A stretch of DNA of 64,000 nucleotides, taken from contig JAUPFV010000002.1 of the NCBI GenBank assembly GCA_036936605.1, positions 246,967,305 through 247,031,304 on the forward strand, written 5' to 3'. Positions 1 through 11,315 of this stretch are shown one piece after another. This DNA is from Limnanthes douglasii subsp. nivea. Taxonomy: Eukaryota > Streptophyta > Magnoliopsida > Brassicales > Limnanthaceae. The notes under the pieces are model-generated. The model made no database searches. It was given only the letters and a program-made list of their open reading frames with translations, and was not told where the DNA came from. Numbering within the stretch: position 1 is the first letter of the stretch; every line of letters starts with the position of its first letter. The position numbers and the translations under genes were made by a program.

Positions 1-1045
1 CTGTCAAATCATCATATGGGTTAAACAAGCACCTAAGAAATATTATAAAAAGTTTGACTATATCATAGTATATGATGGGTTATACACAATATTACAAGAC
101 ATGTTTATATACCAATATTTATGGTGACACGGTAATCATCGTGTGCGTATACGTAGATGACCTACTAATTTTAAGTAACTATACAATCATGATTTTATAA
201 AACAAAAAATCTTTTACTTATAACTTCAATATGAAAGATCTTGAAGAATTAAACATTATTCTCAGGATGAAAACTGATTTGAAATAGTGGGGGATATACT
301 TAAAGTCATCTCGTTATATTAAAAAAAACTTTGATTAGTTTAATAATATAAAAAAAATCAATAAGTCAAATACTTTATTCGTTTATATTTTACAACTTAG
401 AAATAATACTGGAAGAATGGTGGCTCAACTAAAAGAACTTTAAACCATGCATTGAGGTTGATATTGCAATAACGATTAGTAAATTGAGTCAAATTATTGG
501 TAATCCTATGAAGCATTGTAAAGATATTTTAAGATTTTTAGGTAATTTTAAAATATCAGGGTTGTATGTCTTTAGTATTCCAAATTTCGAGGAAACTTGA
601 AGAGTACATGATTGAAAATTAGACCATCAATCAAGCCGATAAGAAATCAACTATGGGATAAATATTTACATTTGTAGAAAGTGTTGTGTATTGGGTTTCA
701 AATAAATATACGTGTATATCTCACTTAACTATGAAGTACAATTTCATAGTGTTAGCCATCAAAGATTTTTTTTTAATAAGAGACCTATTGGTGGAAATAC
801 CATTTACTTCCAAATTAAAAATGATAATCCAAATACATTTGTGATAGTGAATTAATATTGGTAAAGCCTACTATGGTATCTATAATGGAAAAACTAACAT
901 TTTAAGTCTTAGATATGACTATGTTAGACAATTGATTCAAAATAAAATTATATCGGCCATGTATGAATGTTCAAATAAAAATCTAGCAAATTCGTTTACC
1001 AAACCATTATATTGTAAATTGCTAAACTCTAAATTTAGCATAATG
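1..1045 (+). pseudogene. Ty1/copia pol relic (RT end, RNase H)
   Basis: This is the 3' part of a decayed copia polyprotein, cut off by the window start. The reverse transcriptase YVDD motif is readable at about 149-160, followed by a degraded stretch with the MKDL-E-L signature of the copia RT end (231-260). RNase H signatures follow: a VYWVSNK-type block at about 690-710 and the C-terminal block with DYVRQLIQNKIISAMYE and NLANSFTKPL at about 915-1010. Many stops and frameshifts break it, so no product is expected. The order of motifs fits a copia element on +; its LTRs were not identified with certainty. Lineage is not assigned. Confidence 0.8.
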
Positions 1046-1309
1046 TAACTAAAACTATTTAAATGAAATTTTAATGGATCGGATTTTTAATTGATAACAA
1101 TATGAGCTAAAAGGTTTTAAGCATATAAATAAAACCGATTTTAATCTAAGATGAAGTATATGATGGTCGTTATGGATGTGATGATTAATTTTAGAGAAAT
1201 TTAATCTAATTGAATCTAAGTATGACATATGTTTCAAAAGTGATAGTTCCAGAAATCTTTGGATGATGTTTTAGAGTAGAACAATGCTTAGAGGACTAAA
1301 TTTGTAATT
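1046..1309. other. AT-rich sequence after the copia relic
   Basis: It follows directly on the RNase H end and would be the 3' untranslated part of that element. No coding motif, tandem repeat or clear LTR start was seen. Confidence 0.4.
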
Positions 1310-1620
1310 CAAATTACTTAGTTAATATTCTAGAAAGAGAAAGTTATATTTTTAGAGAGAGAAAGTAAAGAGTAATAATTGTGCAATCATTAATCGATCA
1401 CCATCTCCCAAAAAAAGAATGGTGCTTTTATAGTACAAATAGTAGGTCACACATGTCTAACGATTCACTAATTGTAGTCATATCCTTAAGTCCATTATTT
1501 GTTATAAATTAGTCCTTCTATATTACATAATTATCAATTTCTCCTAAGAGACTTTATTTATTGACAAAACACCCCCTAACTTTCTAAGATCTTTATCATT
1601 CCCTTATAAAAAAATGACGT
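1310..1620 (+). repeat. Possible old LTR, similar in layout to the Gypsy-2 LTR
   Basis: The stretch shows the same run of features as the LTRs at 32102 and 42208: a TTCTAGA-AGAGAAA block, a TTTTTAGAGAGAGAAA block, a CTTTTATAG TATA-like block, a block on the theme ACTAATTG, then short AT-rich words on the theme CCTTATAA. Identity is low and the ends are not defined, so this may be a very old solo LTR or chance similarity. It could also be the 3' LTR of the copia relic upstream. Confidence 0.3.
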
Positions 1621-3041
1621 GTTCTACGACAATACAACTTCACGTAATATAAATTTATAAAAAAGATAGCAAAAATACTGAAAAAATTATACTTATAAAC
1701 ATTCAAATGTGGTTTCACTTCTCATGAGGGTATGAGTTTCTCTCAAGATTTTTTTTAACTGGATAAGTACACAACCATAATAGTTCTAAGAAATATTGAG
1801 GATAAAAAAATAGTAAAAATATTTAAGTATGTGAGGTCGTAATCTTGACCACATAGATAACTTATTCAAAGTTATGACTATCAAATATTTCGACCAACAC
1901 TTGTCACTGTTATATTTTAGATAAAATTCAAAGCAAAATATATTTTACTTTATCCATAAATTGTGTCTTAGTGATAAGACAATATAATTTATTCAATCAA
2001 ATATGGGAATTTTAGAATTAGATTAAATAATATAATCAGAGAAAAAATAATCCATAATAGGGATCAGATTAAGAAATTTGATGATTGGATTAATGATACT
2101 CCAAGTTCCGTAATAGTTGTTTGATTGGTATTCAAGACAATTTTTGATATTTTAAGAGGATAAAAATGTGTATACTATATGTCACAAAACATATGGAAAC
2201 TTGGCACATGTTCCATGTGGCAACACAAGTTGTCCGACCCGACATAGCTCGTTAGAGCGTGCTAGTTCACAAGTTTTTTATCTAATCAGTGCGATCAACC
2301 GTGAATAAAATAAATAGAATATATCGGTCATTTTTGCGCTAGCGAAAGAGTTTCTTTGCGGCGATCTAATATACTGATCTTAATGCCCACAATTACTTCA
2401 CAATCATCACATTTATAAACCATGTTTGATCTTAATGCCCACAATTACTTCACAATCATCACATTTATAAACCATGTTTGTGGCGACGCTGAGACACCTT
2501 ATTGCACCGAAGAGGTTAGTTTGTGAATGATTGCAAGCATATAATTTGTCGTCAAGTAATAATATTGCTAGAACTTCATTATCAAACCTATGGATTAATT
2601 TTATTTTTTCAATTACTAAATTGGTTTTCTTTATTATTATCTAATCTATTAATGGTTTGATTTAAAACATCAAAATGATTGGTGATTTCAAATAATATAT
2701 ATACATATATATAGTTGAACTACATATAGGTACCTAAACCCAAACTTATTCTCTACTACCCACTAGATGATCTATTACGACCTAATCAATTACCTCATAA
2801 TATTCAACTTTTTTAATACTAAAAATGTCATTACTAACTATATAAGGATAATTATTTAATACCAAAATGGTTATTTTAACTATATGATATCTTCTCTCTC
2901 TTTCTTTTTAAATTTATAACCTTTGAAAATTCGGATATTAATTTTCTATTCTCTTCATCTAATTTCTCTTGCTCAATTCCTATATTTGTTCTTCCTCTTC
3001 TTTATATATTTCTCTACTATTGTATTTTTTGTACTTCTTTA
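1621..3041. other. AT-rich non-coding sequence
   Basis: No gene was recognised. It contains the exact 52-bp tandem duplication listed separately and a short TA-rich microsatellite near 2697-2712. The last six bases (3036-3041, TCTTTA) are the left target-site duplication of the gypsy element that follows. Confidence 0.5.
2376..2479. repeat. Exact 52-bp tandem duplication
   Basis: 2376-2427 and 2428-2479 are identical, beginning GATCTTAATGCCC and ending ACCATGTTT. Two copies only, with no mismatch, so the event is recent compared with the surrounding decay. Confidence 0.95.
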
Positions 3042-3417
3042 GATGCAGGAGACGGTTACAATGCCTAATCTATTCTAGATATTTCTAGATATTTCTTTTT
3101 TTAGTGTTTTCCTTTTCTAGTTAAGATTCTAGTAATTTTCCTTATTTCGATTCTAGTAATTTTCCTTATTTCTAGGAACTTCCTATTTTATGCTTTAGGG
3201 TTTCTCTATATGCTTTAGGGTTTCTCTATATAAAGAACCTTAGGTGCTATGTTTTAAAAGACACTTTTATCATCACTATTAATCAAAGTCTTCGAGTTTT
3301 CGAGATTTGTTCTTTTCTGGTGGATTCCAGAGTTTTTTCTTCAAGTTTGACACCCGCAAAATTGAACCTTCAATTCTAAGACCAACGTTTGTTGTCTTAG
3401 TGCATCCGACTGCGTCA
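3042..3417 (+). repeat. Gypsy-0 5' LTR
   Basis: It matches 7914-8308 almost perfectly from GATGCAGGAGACGG to GCATCCGA(C/T)TGCGTCA. It includes duplicated words GATTCTAGTAATTTTCC and ATGCTTTAGGGTTTCTCTAT and a TATATAAA box near 3225-3233. The exact outer ends are ambiguous by 2-3 bases: TG...CA ends would give 3045-3417, while the flanking TCTTTA repeat favours a start at 3042. Confidence 0.92.
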
Positions 3418-3419
3418 GG

Positions 3420-3431
3420 TGGTATCAGAGC
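3420..3431 (+). other. Primer binding site (tRNA-iMet)
   Basis: TGGTATCAGAGC lies two bases after the 5' LTR. It is the standard plant retrotransposon match to the 3' end of initiator methionine tRNA. Confidence 0.93.
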
Positions 3432-3467
3432 AGGCAATCTCCTACTCTTTTCAAAGCTTGAACAGTT

Positions 3468-4600
3468 ATGGGTGATCAACCAGTAACCAGGGCCGACATG
3501 GAGGGTTTCACAGCGAGTTTGAACGAATCAACCACGAACCTGGCAAATCTGGTGGCAGCGTTAACTAATCAGATTGCAGCATTAACCAATCAGATTTCTA
3601 ACGCAGGACAAGGAGGAGGAGAAGGAATGGGACGAAATCAGAATCGACAAGGTAGACACATACCAGTTGTTGAGGAGCCACCCCGAGTCCGACATGGTGG
3701 AAACAACTGACTTCCTGTTAGAAACAATCAACAACAAGGCAAGCATAACCGTGTCGCTGTTAATGATTCTAGCTCAGAGGAGGAATTGGAAGAGGAAGAG
3801 GCAGAACAAGGGAATCAAAATAATCAGGATTACAGAGTGAAAGCTGATATTCCATTGTTCTATGGTACTATGGGTGTCGAGGACTTTCTCGATTGGCAAA
3901 TTGATGTCGATCGGTTCTTTGATGGTATGGAAGTCCCGAAGAGTAAACAGGTTAAGATGGTGGCTATCTGGTTAAAGAATACTGCAGCTGTTTGGTGGGA
4001 CAAATTGGCTATTCAAAGGCAAAGATATAGGAAGGGTCCAGTTAGAAGATAGCGCCGAATGAAGCAGCTAATGACTGAGCGGTTCTTACCGGAGGACTAC
4101 GAGCAGATTCTTTACAAGATGTGCATTGATTGTGTACAAGGAAGCAGGACCGTGACTAATTATATAGCGGAGTTCTTACGTTTCTCTGAACGTAGTGACT
4201 TAAACGAAACAGAGAATCAGAAGGTGGCTAGATACATCAGTGGTTTAAAGGGCTCTCTTCAAGGGAAAATAGGGTTACAAACTGTGTGGACAGTTCAAGA
4301 AGCATCCAGTCTAGCCTTGAAAGCGGAATTGATGGAGAAATTATCTCGAGGTTTCACAAATTTCAGGAGACCCTCGATCCAGAACAACATTGAACCAGCT
4401 GAAGAAACGGACAAAGGCATGATTAACAGAGATTCCAACTCTCACAACAAAGGAGCAAGTAGTTCCATTAGTGGAATTCAAAAGGACAAAGCACCCACTC
4501 CGAAACAAAACATTCCTTATGCTAGGCCAACCATCGACAAGTGTTTCCGTTGTCAAGGAAGGTCACAAATCGAATGTTTGTCCCAGTAGGAAGACGGTTG
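3468..4600 (+). pseudogene. Gypsy-0 gag, disrupted
   Basis: The frame starts at ATG 3468 about 40 bases after the primer site and encodes a Ty3/gypsy gag. A short N-terminal segment with two repeats of the type LTNQI is followed by an acidic linker. The retrotransposon gag domain lies at about 3830-4330 (DFLDWQIDVDRFF, AAVWWDKL, MKQLMTERFLPEDYEQILY). A basic linker leads to a CCHC zinc knuckle at about 4540-4590. Breaks: TGA at 3708 (likely from CGA), TAG at 4050 (likely from TGG), and a frameshift inside the zinc knuckle near 4555-4565. No functional gag can be made from this copy. Confidence 0.9.
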
Positions 4601-7248
4601 CATTGCTAGAAGAAGAAGAAGACGAATTTATAGAGAATGAGTATGAGGGAGTTGAATTTGCAGAAGAGGAATCTGATGATAGAATCAGCATTATTTTACA
4701 GCGACTGTTGCTATCATCCAAAGAAGAGGGACAACGCAAGAATCTGTTTCGAACGCATTGTTCTATTCAGAACAAGGTGTGCAATGTGATTTTTGACAAT
4801 GAGAGCTCTGAGAATTTAGTTTCTCAAAAATTGGTGGCATATTTGAAACTACCCACGACTCGTCATGAGAAACCGTATGGTCTTGGATGGGTGAAGAAAG
4901 GATCTACAGTAGGGGTTAGTGAAACTTGCAAAATTCCTCTATCAATCGGTAAGCATTACAAAGAGGAGATAATTTGTGACGTTTTGGATACGGATGTTTG
5001 CCATATTCTCCTTGGGCTACCATGGCAGTACGATAATGACATTACGTACCGAGGACGAGACAATGTGGTCATGTTTACATGGGGGAATTATAAGATTGCA
5101 ATGGCTCCTGTCAAGGATTTTGGTAGCATTGCAAAAGAGAAGAAGTCAAGCTTCCTAGTCATGTCGCATGATGATAAAGAGCTTGACAAGGCTGTTAAGG
5201 AATCACAGTGTTTTTATCCGGTTGTGGTCAAGGGGTTGATGAGTGCCGTGACGGAGGAAACAACAACTCCACGTGAGGTGTTAGAAATTTTGGAAGATTA
5301 CAAGGAGTTAGTTGATGAGGAACTACCTGACAACCTGCCTCCTATACGTGATATACAACATCACATTGACTTGATCCCGGGTTCTAGTCTACCTAATCTT
5401 CCCCACTATCGAATGAGCCCTAAAGAGAATGAAATTGTACGGGAACAGATTGAAGATTTGCTGAAGAAAGGGTTAATCCGCGAAAGCATGAGCCCTTGTG
5501 CTGTACCAGTTCTTCTCGTTCCAAAGAAAGGTAATCAGTGGCGAATGTGTGTTGATTCTAGAGCCATCAACAAGATCACAATCAAATACCGGTTTCCTAT
5601 CCCTCGGTTGGAATACATGCTTGATGAGTTGAATGGATCAAAGGTTTTTTCCAAAATAGATCTTCGAAGTGGGTACCATCAGATTCGAATCAGGCCTGGA
5701 GATTAATGGAAGACTGCTTTTAAGAGTAAAGACGGATTGTACGAGTGGTTAGTGATGCATTTCGGCTTGTCAAACACACATAGTACTTTCATGAGATTGA
5801 TGAATCAGGTTCTCCGTCCTTTCATTGGGTCCTTTGTAGTAGTTTACTTCGATGATATTTTGATCTATAGCAAAGCCAAGGACGACCATTTAGAGCATGT
5901 ACGGCAGGTGTTACAAGTCCTCCAAGAAAATCAGCTGTACATGAATTTAAAGAAATGCACAAGCCAGCTGCTGTTTTTGGGGTTTGTCGTTGGTGAAGAT
6001 GGGATTCAAGTAGATGAAGCCAAAGTGCGTGCAATAAAAGACTGGCCCGTTCCCAAAACCGTAACTGAGGTACGCAGTTTTCATGGTTTGGCTACTTTAT
6101 ACCGGAGATTTGTAAGAGACTTCAGTACTCTTACTGCACCTATTACCGAATTCTTGAAGAAAGGGAAGTTTCATTGGGGACCAGAACAAGACGAGAGTTT
6201 TGCATTGATTAAGGAGAAGCTTTGTACTGCTCCTGTGTTAGCATTTCTGAATTTTGATAAGATATTTCAAGTGGAATGCGATGCTAGTGGTGTAGGAATT
6301 GGTGCTGTGTTATCTCAGAAGAAAAGACCAATAGCTTTCTTTAGTGAAAAGCTAAGCGAAGCACGACAGAAATGGAGTACTTATGATCAAGAGTTCTATG
6401 CGGTATTTCGAGCTCTTCGACAATGGGAGCATTATCTGATTCAGCGAGAGTTTATTCTGTTCACTGACCACCAAGCTCCGAAGTTTCTTTACAGCCAAAA
6501 AGTGATAAATAAGATGCATGCTCGTTGGGTAAGTTTTCTGCAAAAATTTCCTTTCATTATTCAGCATAAGTCAGGATCTCTTAACAAGGTAGCTGATGCT
6601 TTGAGTAGAAGGGCTTCCTTGCTAACTACCTTAGCACATGAGATTGTGGGTTTCGAATTTTTGAAAGAGTTATATGAAAGTGATGCTGAATTCAAGGAAT
6701 TATGGGACAAGTGCAACGGTAAGCATCCTTCTGCAGACTTCCATATTCGCGATGGCTATCTTTTTAAAGGAGACAGACTGTGCATTCCTTGCTCGTCGTT
6801 ACGAGAGAAGCTGATCCGAGAATTGCACAGTGGTGGTCTTAGTGGTCATTTGGGACGGTATAAGACAATTGCAAGCTTGGAGGAAAGGTACTATTGGTCG
6901 CACCTTAGGAAAAACGCTGGAGCTATTGTTCGGAGGTGTTTTGTTTGTCAGGTTTCTAAGGGACAATCTCAGAACACAGGTCTTTACATGCCGTTACCTG
7001 TTCCTGAAGATATCTGGCAGGACATATCTATGGATTTTGTGTTGGGGTTGTCGAGGACACAACGAGGTGTGGATTCTGTGTTTGTTGTTCTCGACAGGTT
7101 TTCCAAAATGACACACTTCATTGCTTGCAGAAAGACCGCAGATGCAACTAATATAGTGAAATTGTTTTTTCGGGAAGTTGTGCGTCTCCATAGGGTTCCA
7201 AAGTCAATAGTTTCCGACATGGATACTAAGTTTCTCAGTCACTTCTAG
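4560..7248 (+). pseudogene. Gypsy-0 protease, RT, RNase H and integrase core, disrupted
   Basis: It continues gag in one polyprotein after the frameshift. A retropepsin-like region lies at about 4740-5060; the active-site triplet is degraded (DNESSENL in place of a D-T/S-G motif). Reverse transcriptase spans about 5440-6100, with VPVLLVPKKG, the palm motif YFDDI at 5848-5862 and [11 protein letters not shown]. RNase H follows at about 6240-6600 ([21 protein letters not shown]). The integrase zinc region (H-H-C-C, with CFVCQ near 6940) and the catalytic core (SMDFVLG, then [10 protein letters not shown]) run to the end. A GAA to TAA change at 5704 and a TGG to TAG change at 7246 interrupt it. 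Confidence 0.92.
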
Positions 7249-7940
7249 ATTACATTATGGAGAATGTTTGGAACAATTTTAAAACAAAGCTCTACAGCTC
7301 ATCCCCAGAGTGATGGGCAAACCGAAGTCACAAACAGGACGCTGGGTAACATGATCAGAAGTATTTGTGGTGATAAACCGAAACAGTGGGATTTAGCTCT
7401 ACCGCAGGTTGAGTTCGCTTACAATAGTGCCGTACATTCCGCAACAGGGAAATCACCATTTACGTTGGTATATACCTTTGTCCCGAAGCATGTGGTTGAT
7501 TTAGTTCCACTACCGAAAGCTCTTGGAGTTAGTGCATCAGCTGAAGCTATGGCTAAAGACATTTTGGACACTAAAGGAGCAGTCCGAGCTAGATTGGAAG
7601 CAACTGGCCAAAACAAAAAAGGGCAGCAGATAAAAAACGGAGGCTCAAGGTTTTCAACGAAGGTGATGAAGTAATGGTGTTTCTCAAGAAAGAAAGGTTT
7701 CCGGTCGGTACTTATCGTAAGCTTCAGCCTCGCAAGTATGGTCCATTTAAGATTTTACAAAAGCTTAATGACAATGCTTATGTGGTAGATCTACCAGACG
7801 ACATGAGCATCTCTCATACGTTCAATGTAGCGGACATCTATGAGTATCATGCCGATGGTGTTCTTTATCCAGATGAGAACTCGCGGACGAGTTCTTTGGA
7901 GGTGGAGGAGACTGATGCAGGAGACGGTTACAATGCCTAA
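7249..7940 (+). pseudogene. Gypsy-0 integrase C-terminal part
   Basis: It carries the third acidic residue region of the DDE core ([19 protein letters not shown] at about 7297-7355), then the integrase C-terminal region with a GPY/F-type motif ([19 protein letters not shown], about 7731-7787). A frameshift lies in the A-rich stretch near 7615-7640. The reading frame runs through the polypurine tract and ends inside the 3' LTR at 7940, a common layout in plant gypsy elements. No chromodomain was recognised. Confidence 0.88.
7898..7910 (+). other. Gypsy-0 polypurine tract
   Basis: GGAGGTGGAGGAG lies just upstream of the 3' LTR, in the expected place for plus-strand priming. It overlaps the end of the integrase reading frame. 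Confidence 0.75.
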
Positions 7941-8310
7941 TCTATTCTAGATATTTCTAGATATCTCTTTTTTTGTAGATATTTCTTTTTTTTAGTGTTT
8001 TCCTTTTCTAGTTAAGATTCTAGTAATTTTCCTTATTTCGATTCTAGTAATTTTCCTTATTTCTAGGAACTTCCTATTTTATGCTTTAGGGTTTCTCTAT
8101 ATGCTTTAGGGTTTCTCTATATAAATAACCTTAGGTGCTATGTTTTAAAAGACATTTTTATCATCACTATTAATCAAAGTCTTCGAGTTTTCGAGATTTG
8201 TTCTTTTCTGGTGGATTCCAGAGTTTTTTCTTCAAGTTTGACACCCGCAAACTTGAACCTTCAATTCTAAGACCAACGTTTGTTGTCTTAGTGCATCCGA
8301 TTGCGTCATC
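7914..8310 (+). repeat. Gypsy-0 3' LTR
   Basis: It repeats 3042-3417 with a 19-bp extra piece (GTAGATATTTC-type duplication near 7976-7994) and about five substitutions. GATG at the start and CATC at the end form a short terminal inverted repeat. The right target duplication TCTTTA follows at 8311-8316. Confidence 0.92.
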
Positions 8311-8316
8311 TCTTTA

Positions 8317-8517
8317 ATCGATCTTTGTTTATTGTGTTCGAGATAGTCCGAATGATTACTATTTTTTACTTTTGAATTAAATATAAAGAAGAAGTTAAAA
8401 AGTTTTATGGTGGTTTATTGTGTTCAAGATAGTATGATATGTGGAAAAGACTTTGTTTGGTATTTTTGAAAGCTTGGATAGAATAAATGTAAAAAAATAA
8501 GATGTCAATGCAAAATC
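8317..8517. other. Non-coding flank
   Basis: AT-rich, with two copies of a phrase on the theme TTTATTGTGTTC(G/A)AGATAGT (8329 and 8413). Nothing else was recognised. Confidence 0.4.
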
Positions 8518-8960
8518 CAAATCGTAAGTATAGCAAGTGTGAAACACGGGTTAAATTTGAGATTTTGTTTTCTTACGTGTGAAATGAGAAACATGGGTAA
8601 ATTCAATATAATGGTTAAATTTGGAAAAAAAATGATAGTTTGTTGTCCAGGTGTGAAATGCGAAGTGCAAACCATATGTAAATGTGAAATGTGACAATGG
8701 TTAAAAAGTGTAAAATGAAAAATAAAGATTAAGTTTTGATTTATTTTTTTTACATAATGCAAAAGACGAAGTGAGAAACATGGGTAAATGCAAAATGTGA
8801 AACAATGGTTAAAAGAAGTGTAAAGTGCAAAATAAGAGTTAAATTTGAAATTATTATTATTGCCTAAGTGAAAAATACAAAATCTGAATGGTTAAGTGCG
8901 AAGTGCGAACAATGGTTAAACAACAATGTGAAATGCAAAATACGGGTTAACCGGTGTCGT
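8518..8960. repeat. Degenerate tandem/dispersed word repeat
   Basis: The stretch is built from recurring words such as GTGAAATGC, ATGGGTAAA, CAATGGTTAAA and GTGTAAA, repeated many times with irregular spacing. It looks like a decayed minisatellite with a unit of about 40-60 bases. No coding potential is evident. Confidence 0.6.
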
Positions 8961-9212
8961 GAAAATAAAAACAAAAAATCATTAATGAATCTAGTTTTGT
9001 TCATCTTAAAAAAAATAAAACCAATGGTGTTTTCATATGTTTTTAAAGCTTAACGTAATATTTTTTTGTAATATGGTCGATATATGTTTTACTAGATTTT
9101 GTTTGAAAGTTTATCGGTCGTTGTATATATCTCACTATATCTTTAGGCTCATATACTAAGATTGAAAAACACTTAAACTAATCTAAGTAAGATACAAACC
9201 CGTTAGGTTAAG
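8961..9212. other. Non-coding sequence left of Copia-A
   Basis: No features seen apart from the five bases TTAAG at 9208-9212, the proposed left target duplication of Copia-A. Confidence 0.4.
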
Positions 9213-9858
9213 TGTTAGAATTTTTCTACTGAGTTGGACCGTCACATTTTTTGTCGATGTATCGGACTATCGTCAAAGAAAGTAACAAACTAGTAGATAA
9301 AATATGTATTATTAAGGTAATTGTGTAGATCCTAAGTTTGATTCTGAATATTGTGAAAAAATGAATTTAGAAATAAACAACTTAAGCAAAACGTAAAGTT
9401 TTGAGATTTTTTTGTATGCCAAAATAATATCGGGTTATAGTTCATAAGAGTGATAATTTAATAAGATGTTGTCTTCATTTAGTCTATAGATTTGAATATG
9501 TATTTGAAACCAAATTCAAATCTTTTAATATCAAGGTAAGTTACTTACAGTTTTCATGAAGATTTTTTAAAGTTTTGATATAAGAATATAGTTGTCACGA
9601 TTGTGAAAACTACGATCTAAAAAACACAAGGAAAAAATAGACCTTAACAAAATTATTGGTTCCTCCTTTTGAAGGAATTACAAAAGAAATTTGGTTGTCG
9701 TTTCTTAAAAAATTAGTAACAAATGATCAAAGATCACGAAGCAATAATAGCTGAAAAACAAAAAATGATATCATCATGTTAAATTTATTTTCCGTATCTA
9801 TAGGGTGATTTAAACTTGTTGGTACATATATAAAAACTTGTTGGTACATATATAAACT
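9213..9858 (+). repeat. Copia-A 5' LTR, left part
   Basis: It aligns with 30081-30720 through shared blocks such as TGTTAGAATTT, GTATC(G/A)GACTATCGTCAA, AAACAACTTAAGCA(A/T)AACGT, AATAATATCGG, TCACGATTGTGAAAACTA and GGTGATTTA-ACTTGT. It ends in the 10-base target duplication of the Pack-MULE. A local 22-bp tandem duplication (ACTTGTTGGTACATATATAA twice) lies at about 9812-9855. Confidence 0.8.
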
Positions 9859-10245
9859 GGCTTAAATCGTTGATTCGTCCCTCGACTATCACGTTTTGTC
9901 ACGTTTTGTGTCATTTAGTCCCTCGACAAAAAAATTACGGGTGAGGGTCCTTCGACTATAAAAAATCTATAATTTCAGTCCCTGCGCGTGGTTTTTGCTG
10001 TAATGCTGCCACGTGTCGCTATAGTTAAATGGTTTGCGTTCCACATATAGTCTCTTGACTTTTAATTCCATTTTTACCCTCTAAATTTAATATTTTTTTA
10101 AATATTTTTTTTTCTCAAAACAAAATATATCAAAATTTTCTATACTCTGTTTTCATTTTCTTTCCTCTTCTACATGAATTCCACGTTCTTTTCCTTTCGA
10201 TTTACCTCTAAAATCTACGAAACTAGGAACAATAGTAATTTCAGA
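9859..10245 (+). repeat. Pack-MULE left TIR
   Basis: Inverted copy of 11316-11685, from GGC(T/C)(T/G)AAAT-GTTG at the outer end to GTAATTTCAGA at the inner end. Shared landmarks are TAATTTCAGTCCC, CTGCCACGTGTCGCTATAG and TTTTACCCTCT-AATTTAAT. It contains a CACGTG G-box core at about 10010-10015. Confidence 0.9.
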
Positions 10246-10862
10246 GATGATAGAGGCCGTTGGCCTTTAATGAGAATTTTGTTCATATTGGAGCTCTTAT
10301 TTTCGTCGACAAATCCGTTTTCCGGCTTTGTTGATTTTGGATTAGTATGATCTTTACAAGGCTGCGGCTGCCAAATTGACGAAGACCCGAATAAAGAATC
10401 GAATAGTTTTCTTCGTTCCAGACAGTTAAATGTTTTGTTGTCGTTCATATTTGCGGATTCGAGATCGTTCAACATTTGTTGTGCTCTTTCATATGCTTTT
10501 AAATGCGAATCTACTCCTTTGGGACCGTCTGAAACAGCTGGTTTAACTCGACGCAATGTGTCTTTAGCTTCTGTCACTCTTCCTTGCTTCATCAAACAAA
10601 TGCATAAGTTACAAATTTCCCTGAGAGATATATACCAATATTGAGTACCTTAAAAACAATAAAACCTAACAAACCATAACACAAATGTTAAGGAGACAGA
10701 ACATACAAGTAATCGAGTAGCTTCTTGTCCGACTGAGATTTGAAACTTTTTGCCTTGAGATCTAGCAGTTTTTGTCCTCTTCCCATTAAAGGCCAGACCT
10801 TGTTGAATCAAATAAAGCTTTCTCTTCAAAAGAGAAATTTGATCATCCAATCTTCCACATCT
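10246..10862 (-). pseudogene. Captured TPR-gene fragment (POLLENLESS3/MS5-SDI1 type) in the Pack-MULE
   Basis: On the minus strand, two exon pieces of a plant tetratricopeptide-repeat protein family (POLLENLESS3/MS5, SULPHUR DEFICIENCY-INDUCED type) can be read. The first (about 10862 down to 10711) begins after an AG acceptor with RCGRLDDQISLLKRKL and continues with AFNGKRTKTARSQGKKFQ to RLL at a GT donor. After an intron of about 90 bases comes a short GNL start of the next exon. This is fused, by loss of most of that exon, to a second piece (about 10610 to 10260) with CICLMKQGR, LRRVKPAV, GVDSHLKAYERAQQML and FGSSSIWQPQPCKDH. Introns are retained, so capture was from DNA. The product is not functional. 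Family recognition is from memory of the conserved motifs. Confidence 0.8.
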
Positions 10863-11315
10863 CTGTTACAAATACTAATTAAAAAATCGAGAAACGTCTC
10901 TAATGAAAAAAACCCAGTATATTTGGAACTTTTGGTTATTTATAAACTTCGGCATTTTTACAAGTCTAAATCTTTATTTTATATCAAAAAAGCACAATTG
11001 CATTTTATCTAAAGTTGAGTTTATACAAAAATGAGAGAAAGAAAAACGAAAAAGAAATAAAAATAGAGTATCACAATTTTTATGATACTATGTTTTTTTT
11101 AGAGAAATAAAAAAATAAAAAAGATGTTTTTTAACTACAAAATCGTTGTATCGGATGTTGTTTTTAAAATTCGGTGGAGTAAGGTGAGTTCTTTGGATTT
11201 GTTGTTTTTGAACTCTGAAATGATAAACTCTGTTTCTAGCTAGAGATTTTCTCAGGCATCTTTGGTTTTGCTGCTTTCTTCGTCGGATTTGAATCAAGCT
11301 ACTAGAAGATTGGTT

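Larger units (their letters stand above)
3042..8310 (+). mobile_element. Ty3/gypsy LTR retrotransposon (Gypsy-0), young but inactivated
   Basis: Complete element of about 5.3 kb in the order LTR, primer site, gag, protease, RT, RNase H, integrase, polypurine tract, LTR. A six-base direct repeat TCTTTA flanks it (3036-3041 and 8311-8316), the likely target duplication. The two LTRs differ by only about five substitutions plus one 19-bp insertion, so it is by far the youngest LTR element in the window. RNase H followed by an integrase with a GPY/F-like tail, and no second RNase H, points away from the Tat lineage; a chromovirus-type element is likely but no chromodomain was seen. All coding parts are broken. 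Confidence 0.93.
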
